Shown: positions 16,781 through 26,157, counted from the first letter of the stretch. The stretch: 64,000 nt of DNA from Pseudochelatococcus sp047501465 (GCF_047501465.1 NZ_JAZDRL010000002.1:434001-498000), one strand, 5' to 3'. Translations and numbers: made by a program. Notes: a model not told the origin generated them from the letters alone.

Positions 16781-18508
16781 TTACTGCTGCCCGCGTTCTG
16801 CCAGAAACGCCTCATGCGAGCGCTTGAGATCACCTGATAGGCCGACCTCAATCAGTGTGCGGGTTTCTGCAACGCCGTAGAGCGCTACAAAAGAACCGAA
16901 ACGTGGCCCGCGCTCTTCTCCGAACAAAATACGATAGAGGGTCGAAAACCACGTCTGCGAGACGCCAGGGCGCCCATCCGGACTTTTCGACTTACCGCTC
17001 GTATCGGGGAAATGCGTACGGCCGATCTCATAAACTGCGTTCTGCAACGCTTCCGCATCGGTCGAACCCGCGTGGCGCTCCAGCTCTGCCGACAGATCAG
17101 CAAGGGCTGCACGCTCTTCTTCCGTCGGCTCGGCATAAGTCTTGGCTGGCTTAACGAAGTCGCGGAAGTAATTGATCGCATAGCCGACAAGGCGATCGAG
17201 CTGCGGATGGGTTTGCGGCGAAGTACCGGGCGCATACCGCTGGATGAAGCCCCACAACACAGCCTTATCCTCGGAGTTAGCGACGGCTGCGAGGTTCAAC
17301 AGCATTGCAAAGCTCAGCTGTGTGCCACGGCTGCCAGCCTGCGCCTCACCAATGATTTCCGGCGCAGGCGGGTTACCGGCATGGAGGTGCCATACCGGAT
17401 TGCCAAGGCGCATCTTCCAATCCTGCCGGCCATAGTTGCCAAGGAATGCAAGATAATCATCAACGTGGCGCGGGATCACATCAAAGTACAGCCGCTTGGC
17501 CTCACGTGGCTTGTTGAACATGAACAGCGCAAGACTCTCAGGCGTACCATAGCGCAGCCACTCGTCGATAGTCAGGCCGTTGCCCTTCGACTTGGAGATC
17601 TTGCCGCCCTTATCATCAAGGAATAGCTCATAATTGAACCCTTCCGGCTGCTCACCACCCAGCACACGCGCGATCTGGCCAGAGAGCTTGACCGAGTCGA
17701 TCAGATCCTTCCCTGCCATTTCATAATCAACGCCCAGCGCAACCCAGCGCATGGCCCAGTCGGGCTTCCATTGCAGCTTGACGTGGCCACCCGTCACCGG
17801 CGTCTCAAAGCGCTCACTGGTTTCGGGATCACGCCAAACAATCGTGCCAGCTTCCGCGTTCACTTCCTCAATCGGAACCTGCATAACGATCCGCGTCTTC
17901 GGGTGGATCGGCAGGAACGGCGAATAGCTCTGTGCACGCTCAGCCCGCAAGCTTGGAAGCATTACCTTCATCACCGCATCATAATTACGCAGCATATGCA
18001 GCAACGTCTCATCAAACACGCCGCTCGTATAAGCCGCCGTCGATGAGCGGAATTCATAATCGAAACCGAATGCATCCAGAAACGCTTGCAGCCGCGCATT
18101 GTTGTGCGCGCCAAAACTCGCATGGGTGCCGAATGGGTCCGGCACTTCCGTGAGCGGGCGGCCTAGATGCTGTGCGATCAGTTCCTTATTCGGGATGTTA
18201 TCCGGCACTTTGCGCAGGCCATCGAGATCGTCCGAAAATGCGATCAGGCGGGTGGGAATGCGGTCTTCCGTCAGCACACGGAAAGCATGCCGCACCATTG
18301 ACGTGCGCGCCACCTCTCCAAAAGTGCCGATGTGCGGCAATCCCGATGGACCATATCCCGTCTCGAACAGCACGGGACGTGTACTTTCCCGTTTATCGCC
18401 TGCACGCTCAAGACGCGCAACAAGTTTGCGCGCTTCCTCGAATGGCCAGGCGGCCGAGGTCCGGGCGGCCTCGACAAGCGCGGGATCAAGGTTAAGCGGG
18501 GCGGGCAT
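16781..18508 (-). CDS. lysS: Lysyl-tRNA synthetase, class I
   Basis: This is a 575-residue class I enzyme, not the class II LysRS of most bacteria. It shows the HIGH-type motif in GLPHIGTFGEV and the KMSKS-type loop KISKSKGNG, which bind ATP. It charges tRNA-Lys in the cytoplasm. Class I LysRS is found in archaea, spirochaetes and most alphaproteobacteria, so it supports the taxonomic call. Two adjacent ATGs (18514, 18508) are possible; I take 18508 because GAAAGAG then lies at a proper distance. The upstream gap separates it from the tandem repeat-protein genes on the same strand. Confidence 0.93.
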   Translation of the reverse strand: MPAPLNLDPALVEAARTSAAWPFEEARKLVARLERAGDKRESTRPVLFETGYGPSGLPHIGTFGEVARTSMVRHAFRVLTEDRIPTRLIAFSDDLDGLRKVPDNIPNKELIAQHLGRPLTEVPDPFGTHASFGAHNNARLQAFLDAFGFDYEFRSSTAAYTSGVFDETLLHMLRNYDAVMKVMLPSLRAERAQSYSPFLPIHPKTRIVMQVPIEEVNAEAGTIVWRDPETSERFETPVTGGHVKLQWKPDWAMRWVALGVDYEMAGKDLIDSVKLSGQIARVLGGEQPEGFNYELFLDDKGGKISKSKGNGLTIDEWLRYGTPESLALFMFNKPREAKRLYFDVIPRHVDDYLAFLGNYGRQDWKMRLGNPVWHLHAGNPPAPEIIGEAQAGSRGTQLSFAMLLNLAAVANSEDKAVLWGFIQRYAPGTSPQTHPQLDRLVGYAINYFRDFVKPAKTYAEPTEEERAALADLSAELERHAGSTDAEALQNAVYEIGRTHFPDTSGKSKSPDGRPGVSQTWFSTLYRILFGEERGPRFGSFVALYGVAETRTLIEVGLSGDLKRSHEAFLAERGQQ

Positions 18509-18676
18509 GAGCATACTCTTTCAATCTGAGGCGATACAATGATAAACGGGAACCTGCCAACCTATCCCGCGGACAAAGCATCTCAGCAAAATCAACCTGA
18601 TTGTCACTTATCTGACTATTCTCTGAGATACAGGATCGCTGTTTAATCTAAATGAACCTTCACATCAATGCCGGCA

Positions 18677-20161
18677 TTAGATCGAGTATGAAGCATCGCC
18701 TGAAAAGGATGAAAAACGATCAGGCCGCGAGAACAAACCATCAATCAGCCCATCTCTTTTGCTAATCCAGTATAAACGCTCTCCACCTCTAATCTTCGTT
18801 AATATATTCGGAGTCGATACATCAGAAATTTCGCCAAACCACCTTATTGGTTTAACTGAAAGCTTTTCTTTCACCTCATCTGCAAGACATTTCGCCAGAT
18901 CAAGTCCAGACCCATTCAGAACCCGGGACTCTAGGTTTTTTAAAGTCTCCGAAGAAAGATGCTGAAATATCCCAGACGAAAGCGATACAAGCGTAACTTC
19001 CGGAAGCTTATTCAGCACATGAGCCGAAAGACTTCCAAGCCCTTTCTTATCCTCTGAAAGATAATTAATTACGTCCGAATCTAAGTTTTCATACGCGTCG
19101 ATACTAAGATCATTTAACACTTCGCCTGAAAGCTGCTCGATTTCATCATGCTGGAGGTTATTCAGCACCGCAAAAGATAAGTTTTTCCTATCAATAAAAC
19201 CAAGCTCGTTGATCTCATCAACCGAAACGCTTTGTTCCGGCGCTGCAAGCGCGTTCAACTTCTCTGAGGGCAAAGATTGTTTATGCTTTTCAATAATAAC
19301 AGCAATCTGATCTTCCGATAACATGCGCAAAACATGCTCTTCACCATTGATAGCTTCGACAGATGGCAACGCTAGAAGATACTCTAATAAAATATCCTTA
19401 GCTGCTCCTGATAGATATTGTCCATCATGGAGGCTAAGCGCTTTGAATTCTTCAATCGAAATGTCTTCTGCTTGGCCTGCACGTGCATTCAACCCCTTAA
19501 TATGAGCTGGTATACGAGCATGCTTAACAGCAAGAATGTCAGCTTTATATTTTTCTTTAAGAGCTTGAATCTCAGGCTCTGATAGAAAACGCAGAACACG
19601 ACTATCAAGCTTAATAGCTTCCGAAGCAGAAAGGCGGCCTATAATACCTGCGCTCACACTCAATAACCCAACGTCATCAAGCTTATTCAGCTCTTCTGCT
19701 GTGACAAGACCGCAGACAGATCTGACGTTCAATAACAATGACTGCCAATTCAAAGAATTAACAAGCCAAACAGCAGATCGGTTCGAGAAGTCATCCAAAG
19801 CATCAGTAATAGTGTCTGAAAAGCGTGCTATTAATATACGAAGGGAAACATTGCTGACTAAAGCTCCCAATAATATCCCTACCTCACCGACCCCAGCAGC
19901 AACAGCCCCACTAGCTCCTATCCAAACAGCAACATTGGTAGCCAGCAATCCTGTCCCAATCGCAGCAGCCGCTATAACACCCACAGCCAGACTATTAACA
20001 GTAGCAAAACCAACACCAAATATTGTTCCGGCAATAACCTTGGCTACTCTGGGATGAGAGACGCTACTCTGATCAAATGGCGGCGCGGTATCGATATGTC
20101 TCTCCGCGCCAACCAATGCAGTCACGCCATAATAAGCGCCTGCAACCATGCTCATGCCCAT
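18677..20161 (-). CDS. Tandem 16-residue-repeat protein, copy 1 (unknown function)
   Basis: I do not recognise this 494-residue protein. Residues 40-110 are strongly hydrophobic and rich in Gly/Ala (two or three possible membrane helices). A conserved NRSAVWLVNSLNWQSLLLNV segment follows. Residues 328-417 form a solenoid-like repeat with a 16-residue period, consensus LSxxVLNxLSxxxxxx (repeats at 328, 344, 360, 378, 394, 410; the third is two residues longer). A further pair of similar units lies at 169-200. A ribosome site GAGGT lies nine or so bases before the ATG. Its last 25 or so residues (SRPDRFSSFSGDA...) differ from copies 2 and 3. The coding strand is AT-rich compared with lysS and pepP. 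A membrane-associated or secreted interaction protein is a guess. Confidence 0.75.
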   Translation of the reverse strand: MGMSMVAGAYYGVTALVGAERHIDTAPPFDQSSVSHPRVAKVIAGTIFGVGFATVNSLAVGVIAAAAIGTGLLATNVAVWIGASGAVAAGVGEVGILLGALVSNVSLRILIARFSDTITDALDDFSNRSAVWLVNSLNWQSLLLNVRSVCGLVTAEELNKLDDVGLLSVSAGIIGRLSASEAIKLDSRVLRFLSEPEIQALKEKYKADILAVKHARIPAHIKGLNARAGQAEDISIEEFKALSLHDGQYLSGAAKDILLEYLLALPSVEAINGEEHVLRMLSEDQIAVIIEKHKQSLPSEKLNALAAPEQSVSVDEINELGFIDRKNLSFAVLNNLQHDEIEQLSGEVLNDLSIDAYENLDSDVINYLSEDKKGLGSLSAHVLNKLPEVTLVSLSSGIFQHLSSETLKNLESRVLNGSGLDLAKCLADEVKEKLSVKPIRWFGEISDVSTPNILTKIRGGERLYWISKRDGLIDGLFSRPDRFSSFSGDASYSI

Positions 20162-20401
20162 ATCTCAATACCTTAATTTATAAAAATAACATTGCCCCGT
20201 CAGAAACAGGTAAATACGCCGCAAATATGTCATTATGGACAAAGGGCAAACATGCTTCTCCTGCCATGGGAGAGACATTTAAATAAATATTCCCCATCCA
20301 TAACTATTGAACGAAGCGTCCAAACCGCAAATAACGAGTGCCCATGCAACGCAAGACAAGTTATCTTGCAGACACTTCCGGTTTTAAAAGAATGAACCGT
20401 T

Positions 20402-20542
20402 ATGAGCGGTCAGTTCCACTTCTTCACTGATCCCATGCTTCCAATTTAATGAGCCCAACCCATCCGCGCTTATGCTTGCAGCTCCGCACCGCCCGGTGAC
20501 GAGCGTCTTGCATCGCTCACGGGCTTTATGAGATCGGAGCGC
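20402..20542 (+). pseudogene. Decayed 5' fragment of pepP trapped between copies 1 and 2
   Basis: The sequence from ATGAGCGGTCAGTTCCA onward aligns with the first codons of the intact pepP at 24064 (ATGAGCAGTCAGTTCCA). It keeps an exact CCAACCCATCCGCGCTT stretch, then skips about 76 bases of pepP, then resumes with GGTGACGAGCGTCTTGC and GGGCTTTATGAGATCGG against pepP codons near 60. A stop and frameshifts interrupt it. It marks the end of a duplication unit that included the repeat gene, its upstream region and the start of pepP. Confidence 0.85.
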
Positions 20543-20580
20543 TTTTGACAGTTACTGATATACTCATCCTCATATAAGAA

Positions 20581-22011
20581 TCAATTATCATCAAGGAGGC
20601 CGCCATATTCACGCTTCCAGTATAAACGTTCTCCGGCGATAATCTTACCTACTATATTCGGAGTCAATACATCAGGCGTTGGACCATACCATCTTACAGG
20701 TTTAACTGAAAGCTTTTCTTTCACCTCATCTGCAAGACATTTCGCCAGATCAAGTCCAGACCCATTCAGAACCCGGGACTCTAGGTTTTTTAAAGTCTCC
20801 GAAGAAAGATGCTGAAATATCCCAGACGAAAGCGATACAAGCGTAACTTCCGGAAGCTTATTCAGCACATGAGCCGAAAGACTTCCAAGCCCTTTCTTAT
20901 CCTCTGAAAGATAATTAATTACGTCCGAATCTAAGTTTTCATACGCGTCGATACTAAGATCATTTAACACTTCGCCTGAAAGCTGCTCGATTTCATCATG
21001 CTGGAGGTTATTCAGCACCGCAAAAGATAAGTTTTTCCTATCAATAAAACCAAGCTCGTTGATCTCATCAACCGAAACGCTTTCTTCCTGCGCTGCAAGC
21101 TCATTCAACTTCTCTGAGGACAGAGATTGTTTATGCTTTTCAATAATATAAGCAATCTGATCTTCTGATAACATGCGCAAAACATGCTCTTCGCCATTGA
21201 TAGTTTCGACAGATGGAAGCATCAGAAGATGCTGCAATAAAATCTCCTTAGCCGCTCCTGATAGACCTTTCCCATCAAGGGGGGCAAGCGCTTTGAATTC
21301 TTCAATCGAAATGTCTTCTCCTTGGCCTGCACGTGCATTCAACTCCTCAATATGAGCTGGTATACGAGCATGCTTAACAGCAAGAATGTCAGCTTTATAT
21401 TTTTCTTTAAGAGCTTGAATCTCAGGCTCTGATAGAAAACGCAGAACACGACCTTTAAGCTTAATAGCTTCCGGACCAGAAAGGCGGTCTATAATACGTG
21501 CATTAAGGCTCAATAACCCAACGTCATCAAGCCCATTCAGTTCATCTGCAGTCACAAGACCGCAGATAGATCTGACGTTCAATAACAATGACTGCCAATT
21601 TAAAGAATTAACAAGCCAAACAGCAGATCGGTTCGAGAAGTCATCCAAAGCATCAGTAATAGTGTATGAAAAGCGTGCTATTAATATACGAAGGGAAACA
21701 TTGCTGACTACAGCTCCCAATAATATCCCTACCTCACCGACCCCAGCAGCAACAGCCCCACTAGCTCCTATCCAAACAGCAACATTGGTAGCCAGCAATC
21801 CTGTCCCAATCGCAGCAGCAGCCATAACACCCGCAGCCAGACTATTAACAGTAGCAAAACCAACACCAAATATTGTTCCGGCAATAACCTTGGCTACTCT
21901 GGGATGAGAGACGCTACTCTGATCAAATGGCGGCGCGGTACCGATATGTACCCCCGCGCCAACCAATGCGACCCCGCCATAATAAGCGCCTGCAACCATG
22001 CTCATGCTCAT
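20581..22011 (-). CDS. Tandem 16-residue-repeat protein, copy 2 (unknown function)
   Basis: This 476-residue paralogue of the gene at 18677 has the same plan: hydrophobic Gly/Ala-rich residues 40-110, the NSLNWQSLLLNV segment, and 16-residue LSxxVLNxL repeats in the C-terminal third. Its first 150 residues are almost those of copy 1, while the segment ADELNGLDDVGLLSLNARII and the C-terminus KREYGGLLDDN match copy 3, so the gene is a mosaic. Over 20701-21083 it appears identical to 18851-19233 of copy 1. It is intact, with no stop or frameshift, suggesting it is maintained or recently homogenised. Function unknown. Confidence 0.75.
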   Translation of the reverse strand: MSMSMVAGAYYGGVALVGAGVHIGTAPPFDQSSVSHPRVAKVIAGTIFGVGFATVNSLAAGVMAAAAIGTGLLATNVAVWIGASGAVAAGVGEVGILLGAVVSNVSLRILIARFSYTITDALDDFSNRSAVWLVNSLNWQSLLLNVRSICGLVTADELNGLDDVGLLSLNARIIDRLSGPEAIKLKGRVLRFLSEPEIQALKEKYKADILAVKHARIPAHIEELNARAGQGEDISIEEFKALAPLDGKGLSGAAKEILLQHLLMLPSVETINGEEHVLRMLSEDQIAYIIEKHKQSLSSEKLNELAAQEESVSVDEINELGFIDRKNLSFAVLNNLQHDEIEQLSGEVLNDLSIDAYENLDSDVINYLSEDKKGLGSLSAHVLNKLPEVTLVSLSSGIFQHLSSETLKNLESRVLNGSGLDLAKCLADEVKEKLSVKPVRWYGPTPDVLTPNIVGKIIAGERLYWKREYGGLLDDN

Positions 22012-22252
22012 ATCTCAATACCTCAAATTTATAAAAATAACATTGCCCCATCAGAAACAGGTAAATACGCCGCAAATATGTCATTATGGACAAAGGGCAA
22101 ACATGCTTCTCCTGCCATGGGAGAGACATTTAAATAAATATTCCCCATCCATAACTATTGAACGAAGCGTCCAAACCGCAAATAACGAGTGCCCATGCAA
22201 CGCAAGACAAGTTATCTTGCAGACACTTCCGGTTTTAAAAGAATGAACCGTT

Positions 22253-22393
22253 ATGAGCGGTCAGTTCCACTTCTTCACTGATCCCATGCTTCCAATTTAA
22301 TGAGCCCAACCCATCCGCGCTTATGCTTGCAGCTCCGCACCGCCCGGTGACGAGCGTCTTGCATCGCTCACGGGCTTTATGAGATCGGAGCGC
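22253..22393 (+). pseudogene. Decayed 5' fragment of pepP trapped between copies 2 and 3
   Basis: This is the same pepP remnant as at 20402, with essentially the same bases, the same internal deletion and the same interrupting stop. Sharing these lesions shows the fragment decayed before the last duplication of the unit, or that the spacers have been homogenised since. Confidence 0.85.
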
Positions 22394-22431
22394 TTTTGAC
22401 AGTTACTGATATACTCATCCTCATATAAGAA

Positions 22432-23823
22432 TCAATTATCATCAAGGAGGCCGCCATATTCACGCTTCCAGTATAAACGTTCTCCGGCGAGAATCTTCTT
22501 TGCTATATTCGGAGTCGATACATCAGGCGTTTCACCAAACCACCTTAGTGGTTTAGATGAAAGCTTTTCTTTCACCTCATCTGCAAGACATTTCGCCAGA
22601 TCAAGTCCAGAACCATTCAGAACCCGGGACTCTAGGTTTTTTAAAGTCTCCGAAGAAAGATGCTGAAATATCCCAGACGAAAGCGATACAAGCGTAACTT
22701 CCGGAAGCTTATTCAGCACATGAGCCGAAAGACATCCAAGCTCAGCCTCTGAAAGAGAATTAATTACATCCGAGTCTAAATTTTCATACGCATCGATACT
22801 AAGATCATTTAACACTTCACCTGAAAGCTGCTCGATTTTATCATGCTGGAGGTTATTCAGCACCGCAAAAGATAAGTTTTTCCTATCAATAAAACCAAGC
22901 TCGTTGATCTCATCAACCGAAACGCTTTGTTCCGGCGCTGCAAGCGCGTTCAACTTCTCTGAGGACAGAGATTGTTTATGCTTTTCAATAATATAAGCAA
23001 TCTGATCTTCTGATAACATGCGCAAAACATGCTCTTCGCCATTGATAGTTTCGACAGATGGAAGCATCAGAAGATGCTGCAATAAAATCCCCTTAGCTGC
23101 TCCTGATAGATATTGTCCATCATGGAGGCTAAGCGCTTTGAATTCTTCAATCGAAATGTCTTCTGCTTGGCCTGCACGTGCATTCAACTCCTCAATATGA
23201 GCTGATATATGAGCATGCTTAACAGCAAGAATGTCAGCTTTATGTTTTTCTTTAAGAGCCTGCATCTCAGGCTCTGATAGAAAACGCAGAACACGACTAT
23301 CAAGCTTAATAGCTTCCGGACCAGAAAGGCGGTCTATAATACGTGCATTAAGGCTCAATAACCCAACGTCATCAAGCCCATTCAGTTCATCTGCAGTCAC
23401 AAGACCGCAGATAGATCTGACGTTCAATAACAATGACTGCCAATTTAAAGAATTAACAAGCCAAACAGCAGCTCTTTCCGGAAAACCCTCTAGGCACCCA
23501 ACGGCTACAGCTGATATAATAAGTGCGGGAACAGTGGTGACCATGGCTGTAAAGCCTGCTGCGACCACATTCATTCCAGCAGCGATCCCACTGGATCCAA
23601 TCAATCCACTAACCAGCAATCCCGTACTGGCACTAGCTGCCCCCACAATACCAGCAGCGAGACAAATACCAGCAGCTATACGAACACCATCGATCGCCCC
23701 GGCAATAACTCTGGCTACCCTGGGATGAGATACGATACTCTGATCAAACTGCGGCCTTTCACCTTCTACGTCAACCAATGCGGTTCCGTTATGATAAGCG
23801 CTTGCAGCAATGCCTATGCTCAT
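22432..23823 (-). CDS. Tandem 16-residue-repeat protein, copy 3 (unknown function)
   Basis: This 463-residue paralogue has a clearly different N-terminal region: after MSIGIAASAYHNGTALV the hydrophobic stretch (about 35-115) has its own sequence, although FDQSIVSHPRVARVIAGAI keeps the family start. From AAVWLVNSLNWQSLLLNV onward it follows copies 1 and 2. Its third 16-residue repeat, LDSDVINSLSEAELGC, is exactly 16 long, where the other copies have an 18-residue version. It lies next to the intact pepP, with which it shares a 240-base divergent intergenic region, so this locus probably keeps the ancestral junction. No function can be assigned. Confidence 0.75.
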   Translation of the reverse strand: MSIGIAASAYHNGTALVDVEGERPQFDQSIVSHPRVARVIAGAIDGVRIAAGICLAAGIVGAASASTGLLVSGLIGSSGIAAGMNVVAAGFTAMVTTVPALIISAVAVGCLEGFPERAAVWLVNSLNWQSLLLNVRSICGLVTADELNGLDDVGLLSLNARIIDRLSGPEAIKLDSRVLRFLSEPEMQALKEKHKADILAVKHAHISAHIEELNARAGQAEDISIEEFKALSLHDGQYLSGAAKGILLQHLLMLPSVETINGEEHVLRMLSEDQIAYIIEKHKQSLSSEKLNALAAPEQSVSVDEINELGFIDRKNLSFAVLNNLQHDKIEQLSGEVLNDLSIDAYENLDSDVINSLSEAELGCLSAHVLNKLPEVTLVSLSSGIFQHLSSETLKNLESRVLNGSGLDLAKCLADEVKEKLSSKPLRWFGETPDVSTPNIAKKILAGERLYWKREYGGLLDDN

Positions 23824-24063
23824 ATCTCAATACCTCAATTTATAAAAATAATATTGCCCCATATGAAACAGATAAATACGCCACAAATATGTCAGTATTG
23901 ACAAACAGCGCCCATATTTCTCCTGCCTTGGGAGAGACATTTACATACATATTCTCCATCCATAACTATTGAACGAAGTGTCCAAATTGCAAATAACAAG
24001 TGCCAATGCAACCCAAGACAGGCTAGGTTGCGGACACTTCCGGTTTCAAAAGAGTGAATCGTT
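23824..24063 (-). promoter_or_regulatory. Divergent promoter region, repeat gene copy 3 / pepP (copied twice upstream)
   Basis: This AT-rich 240-base gap lies between two divergent starts. On the minus strand a GAGGTATTGAG ribosome site precedes the repeat-gene ATG. On the plus strand TTGACA at about 23897 is a -35 candidate without a convincing -10. Diverged versions of the region stand before copies 1 and 2 (20162-20401 and 22012-22252), so each paralogue probably kept a promoter. Confidence 0.5.
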
Positions 24064-25920
24064 ATGAGCAGTCAGTTCCAATCTTTCGATGATCCTGCCG
24101 CTTCCAATCTTGGTGAGGCCAACCCATCCGCGCTTCGGCTTGCGGGTCTACGCCGTTTGTTGGCGCAGCGGGGCCTTGCGGGATTTATCATTCCGCGCGC
24201 TGACGAACATCAGGGCGAGTATGTGCCGCCGGGTGAGGAACGCCTTGCGTGGCTCACAGGCTTTACGGGATCGGCAGGCACAGCCGTGGTGCTGGAGAAC
24301 GAGGCAGCTGTCGTCGTTGATGGTCGCTATGTCATTCAGGTGCACGAGCAGATTGATCCTGCCCAGTTCTCGCCCGTAGCGCTTGCTGAAACACCGCCAG
24401 AGGCATGGCTGGCGGAGCATCTGCCTGCAAATGCGAAATTTGCTTATGATCCCTGGCTGCACACCGATGGACAGGTGAAGCGGCTGGAGAAGGCCATTGC
24501 CAAGGTTGGCGGATCGCTGGTTGCGCTGGATGACAATCCGATTGATGCAATCTGGGAAGACAGACCCGCAGCACCCGAGGCGCCGATCCGGCTGCATCCG
24601 CTTTCTGTTGCTGGCGAAACCACTGTCAGCAAACTTGCGCGCCTGCGCACTTTGCTTTCGGAAGCTCACGTTGATGGCCTCATCATTAGCGATCCGCACA
24701 ACATTGCATGGCTCTTCAATATCCGTGGCAATGACGTTCCCCATACGCCAATTGCTCTGGGATATGCGCTGGTTCCCACGGAAGGGCGGCCAACGTTGTG
24801 CTTTGATGCGGGACGCTTCGAGCCTGTAGCATTTAATGCCATCACAGAAATCGCAGATGTCGCCCCCAGCAATACGCGCAATGCTAGAGAAGCACTTGAG
24901 ACGGCTATCACTTCACTGGCAAATGGGCTGGACCACGCCCGTTTGCGGATTGATCAGGATACAGGCGCATATGCCTTGCAGCATCTGGTAGCAACCGCTG
25001 ATGCAGATTTTGACATCGGCCCAGATCCGCTCACCGACCTAAAGGCGGTGAAGAACGCACGCGAGATTGAGGGCGCCCGTGCAGCGCACCGGCGTGATGG
25101 AGCAGCGGTATCGCGCTTTCTTGCATGGCTTGCGCGTGAGGCGCCAAAAGGGCAGCTCACAGAAATTGCAGTCGTTGAAGCACTGGAAGAGTTCCGGCGG
25201 GATACCGGGCTTTTGATGGACATTTCTTTCACCACCATCGCTGGTGCAAACGAGAATGCCGCCCTGCCGCATTATCGTGTTACGCGGTCCAGCAACCGTC
25301 CGGTTCTACCTGGCATATTGCTCATTGATTCAGGTGGACAATATATTGATGGCACCACCGATATCACACGCACTGTAGCCGTTGGCACGCCAACTGCCGA
25401 GATGCGGGATCGTTTTACGCGCGTTCTCAAGGGCCACATCGCGGTGGCTCGGGCTGTGTTTCCCGAAGGTACGACAGGTGCGCAGATCGATCCGTTCGCA
25501 CGGCAGGCGTTGTGGGAAGCGGGGCTCGATTTCGATCATGGCACCGGGCACGGCGTTGGTTCGTTCCTGTCGGTGCATGAAGGTCCACAGCGGATTTCCA
25601 AGCTTGGAAATGTGGCGCTCAAGGCGGGGATGATCCTTTCAAACGAACCCGGTTATTACCGGGAGGGGCACTATGGCATCCGCATTGAGAACCTGCTGAT
25701 CGTTGAGCCTCGCACGGCAACTGACGCGGAAAGGCCGATATTCGGCTTTGAGACCATCACACTTGCGCCGATTGACCTCACATTGATCTCTAAATCACTT
25801 CTGCGTCCTGATGAAATCGCGTGGCTGAATGCTTATCACGCCCGCGTGCGCGACGTGCTCTCACCGTTGGTGGATGAGACAACGCGAGCGTGGCTGGTAG
25901 GAGCGACAGCACCCCTTTAA
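24064..25920 (+). CDS. pepP: Xaa-Pro aminopeptidase (M24B, three-domain form)
   Basis: This 618-residue enzyme has two creatinase-type N-terminal domains (about 25-155 and 190-335) and a C-terminal pita-bread M24 domain (about 345-560), as in the three-domain aminopeptidase P family. Metal ligands are visible in IDGTTDITRTV (two aspartates), HGTGHGVGSFLSVHEGP (histidine), ILSNEPGYY and GIRIENLLIV (glutamates). It removes N-terminal residues preceding proline in the cytoplasm. The ATG has AGAG nine bases upstream. Two decayed copies of its first 65 or so codons lie upstream in the tandem array. Confidence 0.93.
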   Translation: MSSQFQSFDDPAASNLGEANPSALRLAGLRRLLAQRGLAGFIIPRADEHQGEYVPPGEERLAWLTGFTGSAGTAVVLENEAAVVVDGRYVIQVHEQIDPAQFSPVALAETPPEAWLAEHLPANAKFAYDPWLHTDGQVKRLEKAIAKVGGSLVALDDNPIDAIWEDRPAAPEAPIRLHPLSVAGETTVSKLARLRTLLSEAHVDGLIISDPHNIAWLFNIRGNDVPHTPIALGYALVPTEGRPTLCFDAGRFEPVAFNAITEIADVAPSNTRNAREALETAITSLANGLDHARLRIDQDTGAYALQHLVATADADFDIGPDPLTDLKAVKNAREIEGARAAHRRDGAAVSRFLAWLAREAPKGQLTEIAVVEALEEFRRDTGLLMDISFTTIAGANENAALPHYRVTRSSNRPVLPGILLIDSGGQYIDGTTDITRTVAVGTPTAEMRDRFTRVLKGHIAVARAVFPEGTTGAQIDPFARQALWEAGLDFDHGTGHGVGSFLSVHEGPQRISKLGNVALKAGMILSNEPGYYREGHYGIRIENLLIVEPRTATDAERPIFGFETITLAPIDLTLISKSLLRPDEIAWLNAYHARVRDVLSPLVDETTRAWLVGATAPL

Positions 25921-25983
25921 CGGGGAAAGAGAGTAAAAAACAGGGTGACGGATAGAATGAACGGATGATAGAAGATTTTATCT

Positions 25984-26090
25984 ATTAGAGCAGTTTGCGT
26001 TCAATTTGATTATTCAAATGAACGCAAGTTGCGGTGAAATATAGAAATTAGAGCGCAGTTCTGATTCAATCAGAATGTCAGGCGCTCTAA
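25984..26090. repeat. Two adjacent REP-like extragenic palindromes
   Basis: Copy A (25984-26033) starts TTAGAGCAG and holds a palindrome with arms TTGCGTTCA and TGAACGCAA. Copy B (26047-26090) is bounded by TTAGAGCGC and GCGCTCTAA with an inner TCTGATTCAATCAGA. Copy A recurs almost unchanged in inverse orientation at 27724-27779. Such TTAGAGC palindromes are dispersed in Rhizobiales genomes. Confidence 0.8.
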
Positions 26091-26157
26091 CGATCTTTTG
26101 TCTATCACCCTGGCTCTGGCAGCTTGATTGCAGCAGGGGCACCTGAAAAGGACGCGC

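Larger units (their letters stand above)
20581..22431 (-). repeat. Tandem duplication unit of about 1.85 kb (copy-2 gene, upstream region, pepP fragment)
   Basis: The unit starting at the copy-2 stop and running through the second pepP fragment repeats the block before it at a constant offset of 1850 bases from 18851 up to 22011, and 1851 bases in the non-coding part after one inserted base. The third unit ends in the real pepP gene instead of a fragment. Confidence 0.85.

Noticed and set aside
20162..22431. Two short genes (about 80 codons) on the plus strand between the repeat genes
   Set aside because: They arise from the duplicated pepP promoter and decayed pepP start; frames are interrupted and match pepP only in pieces.
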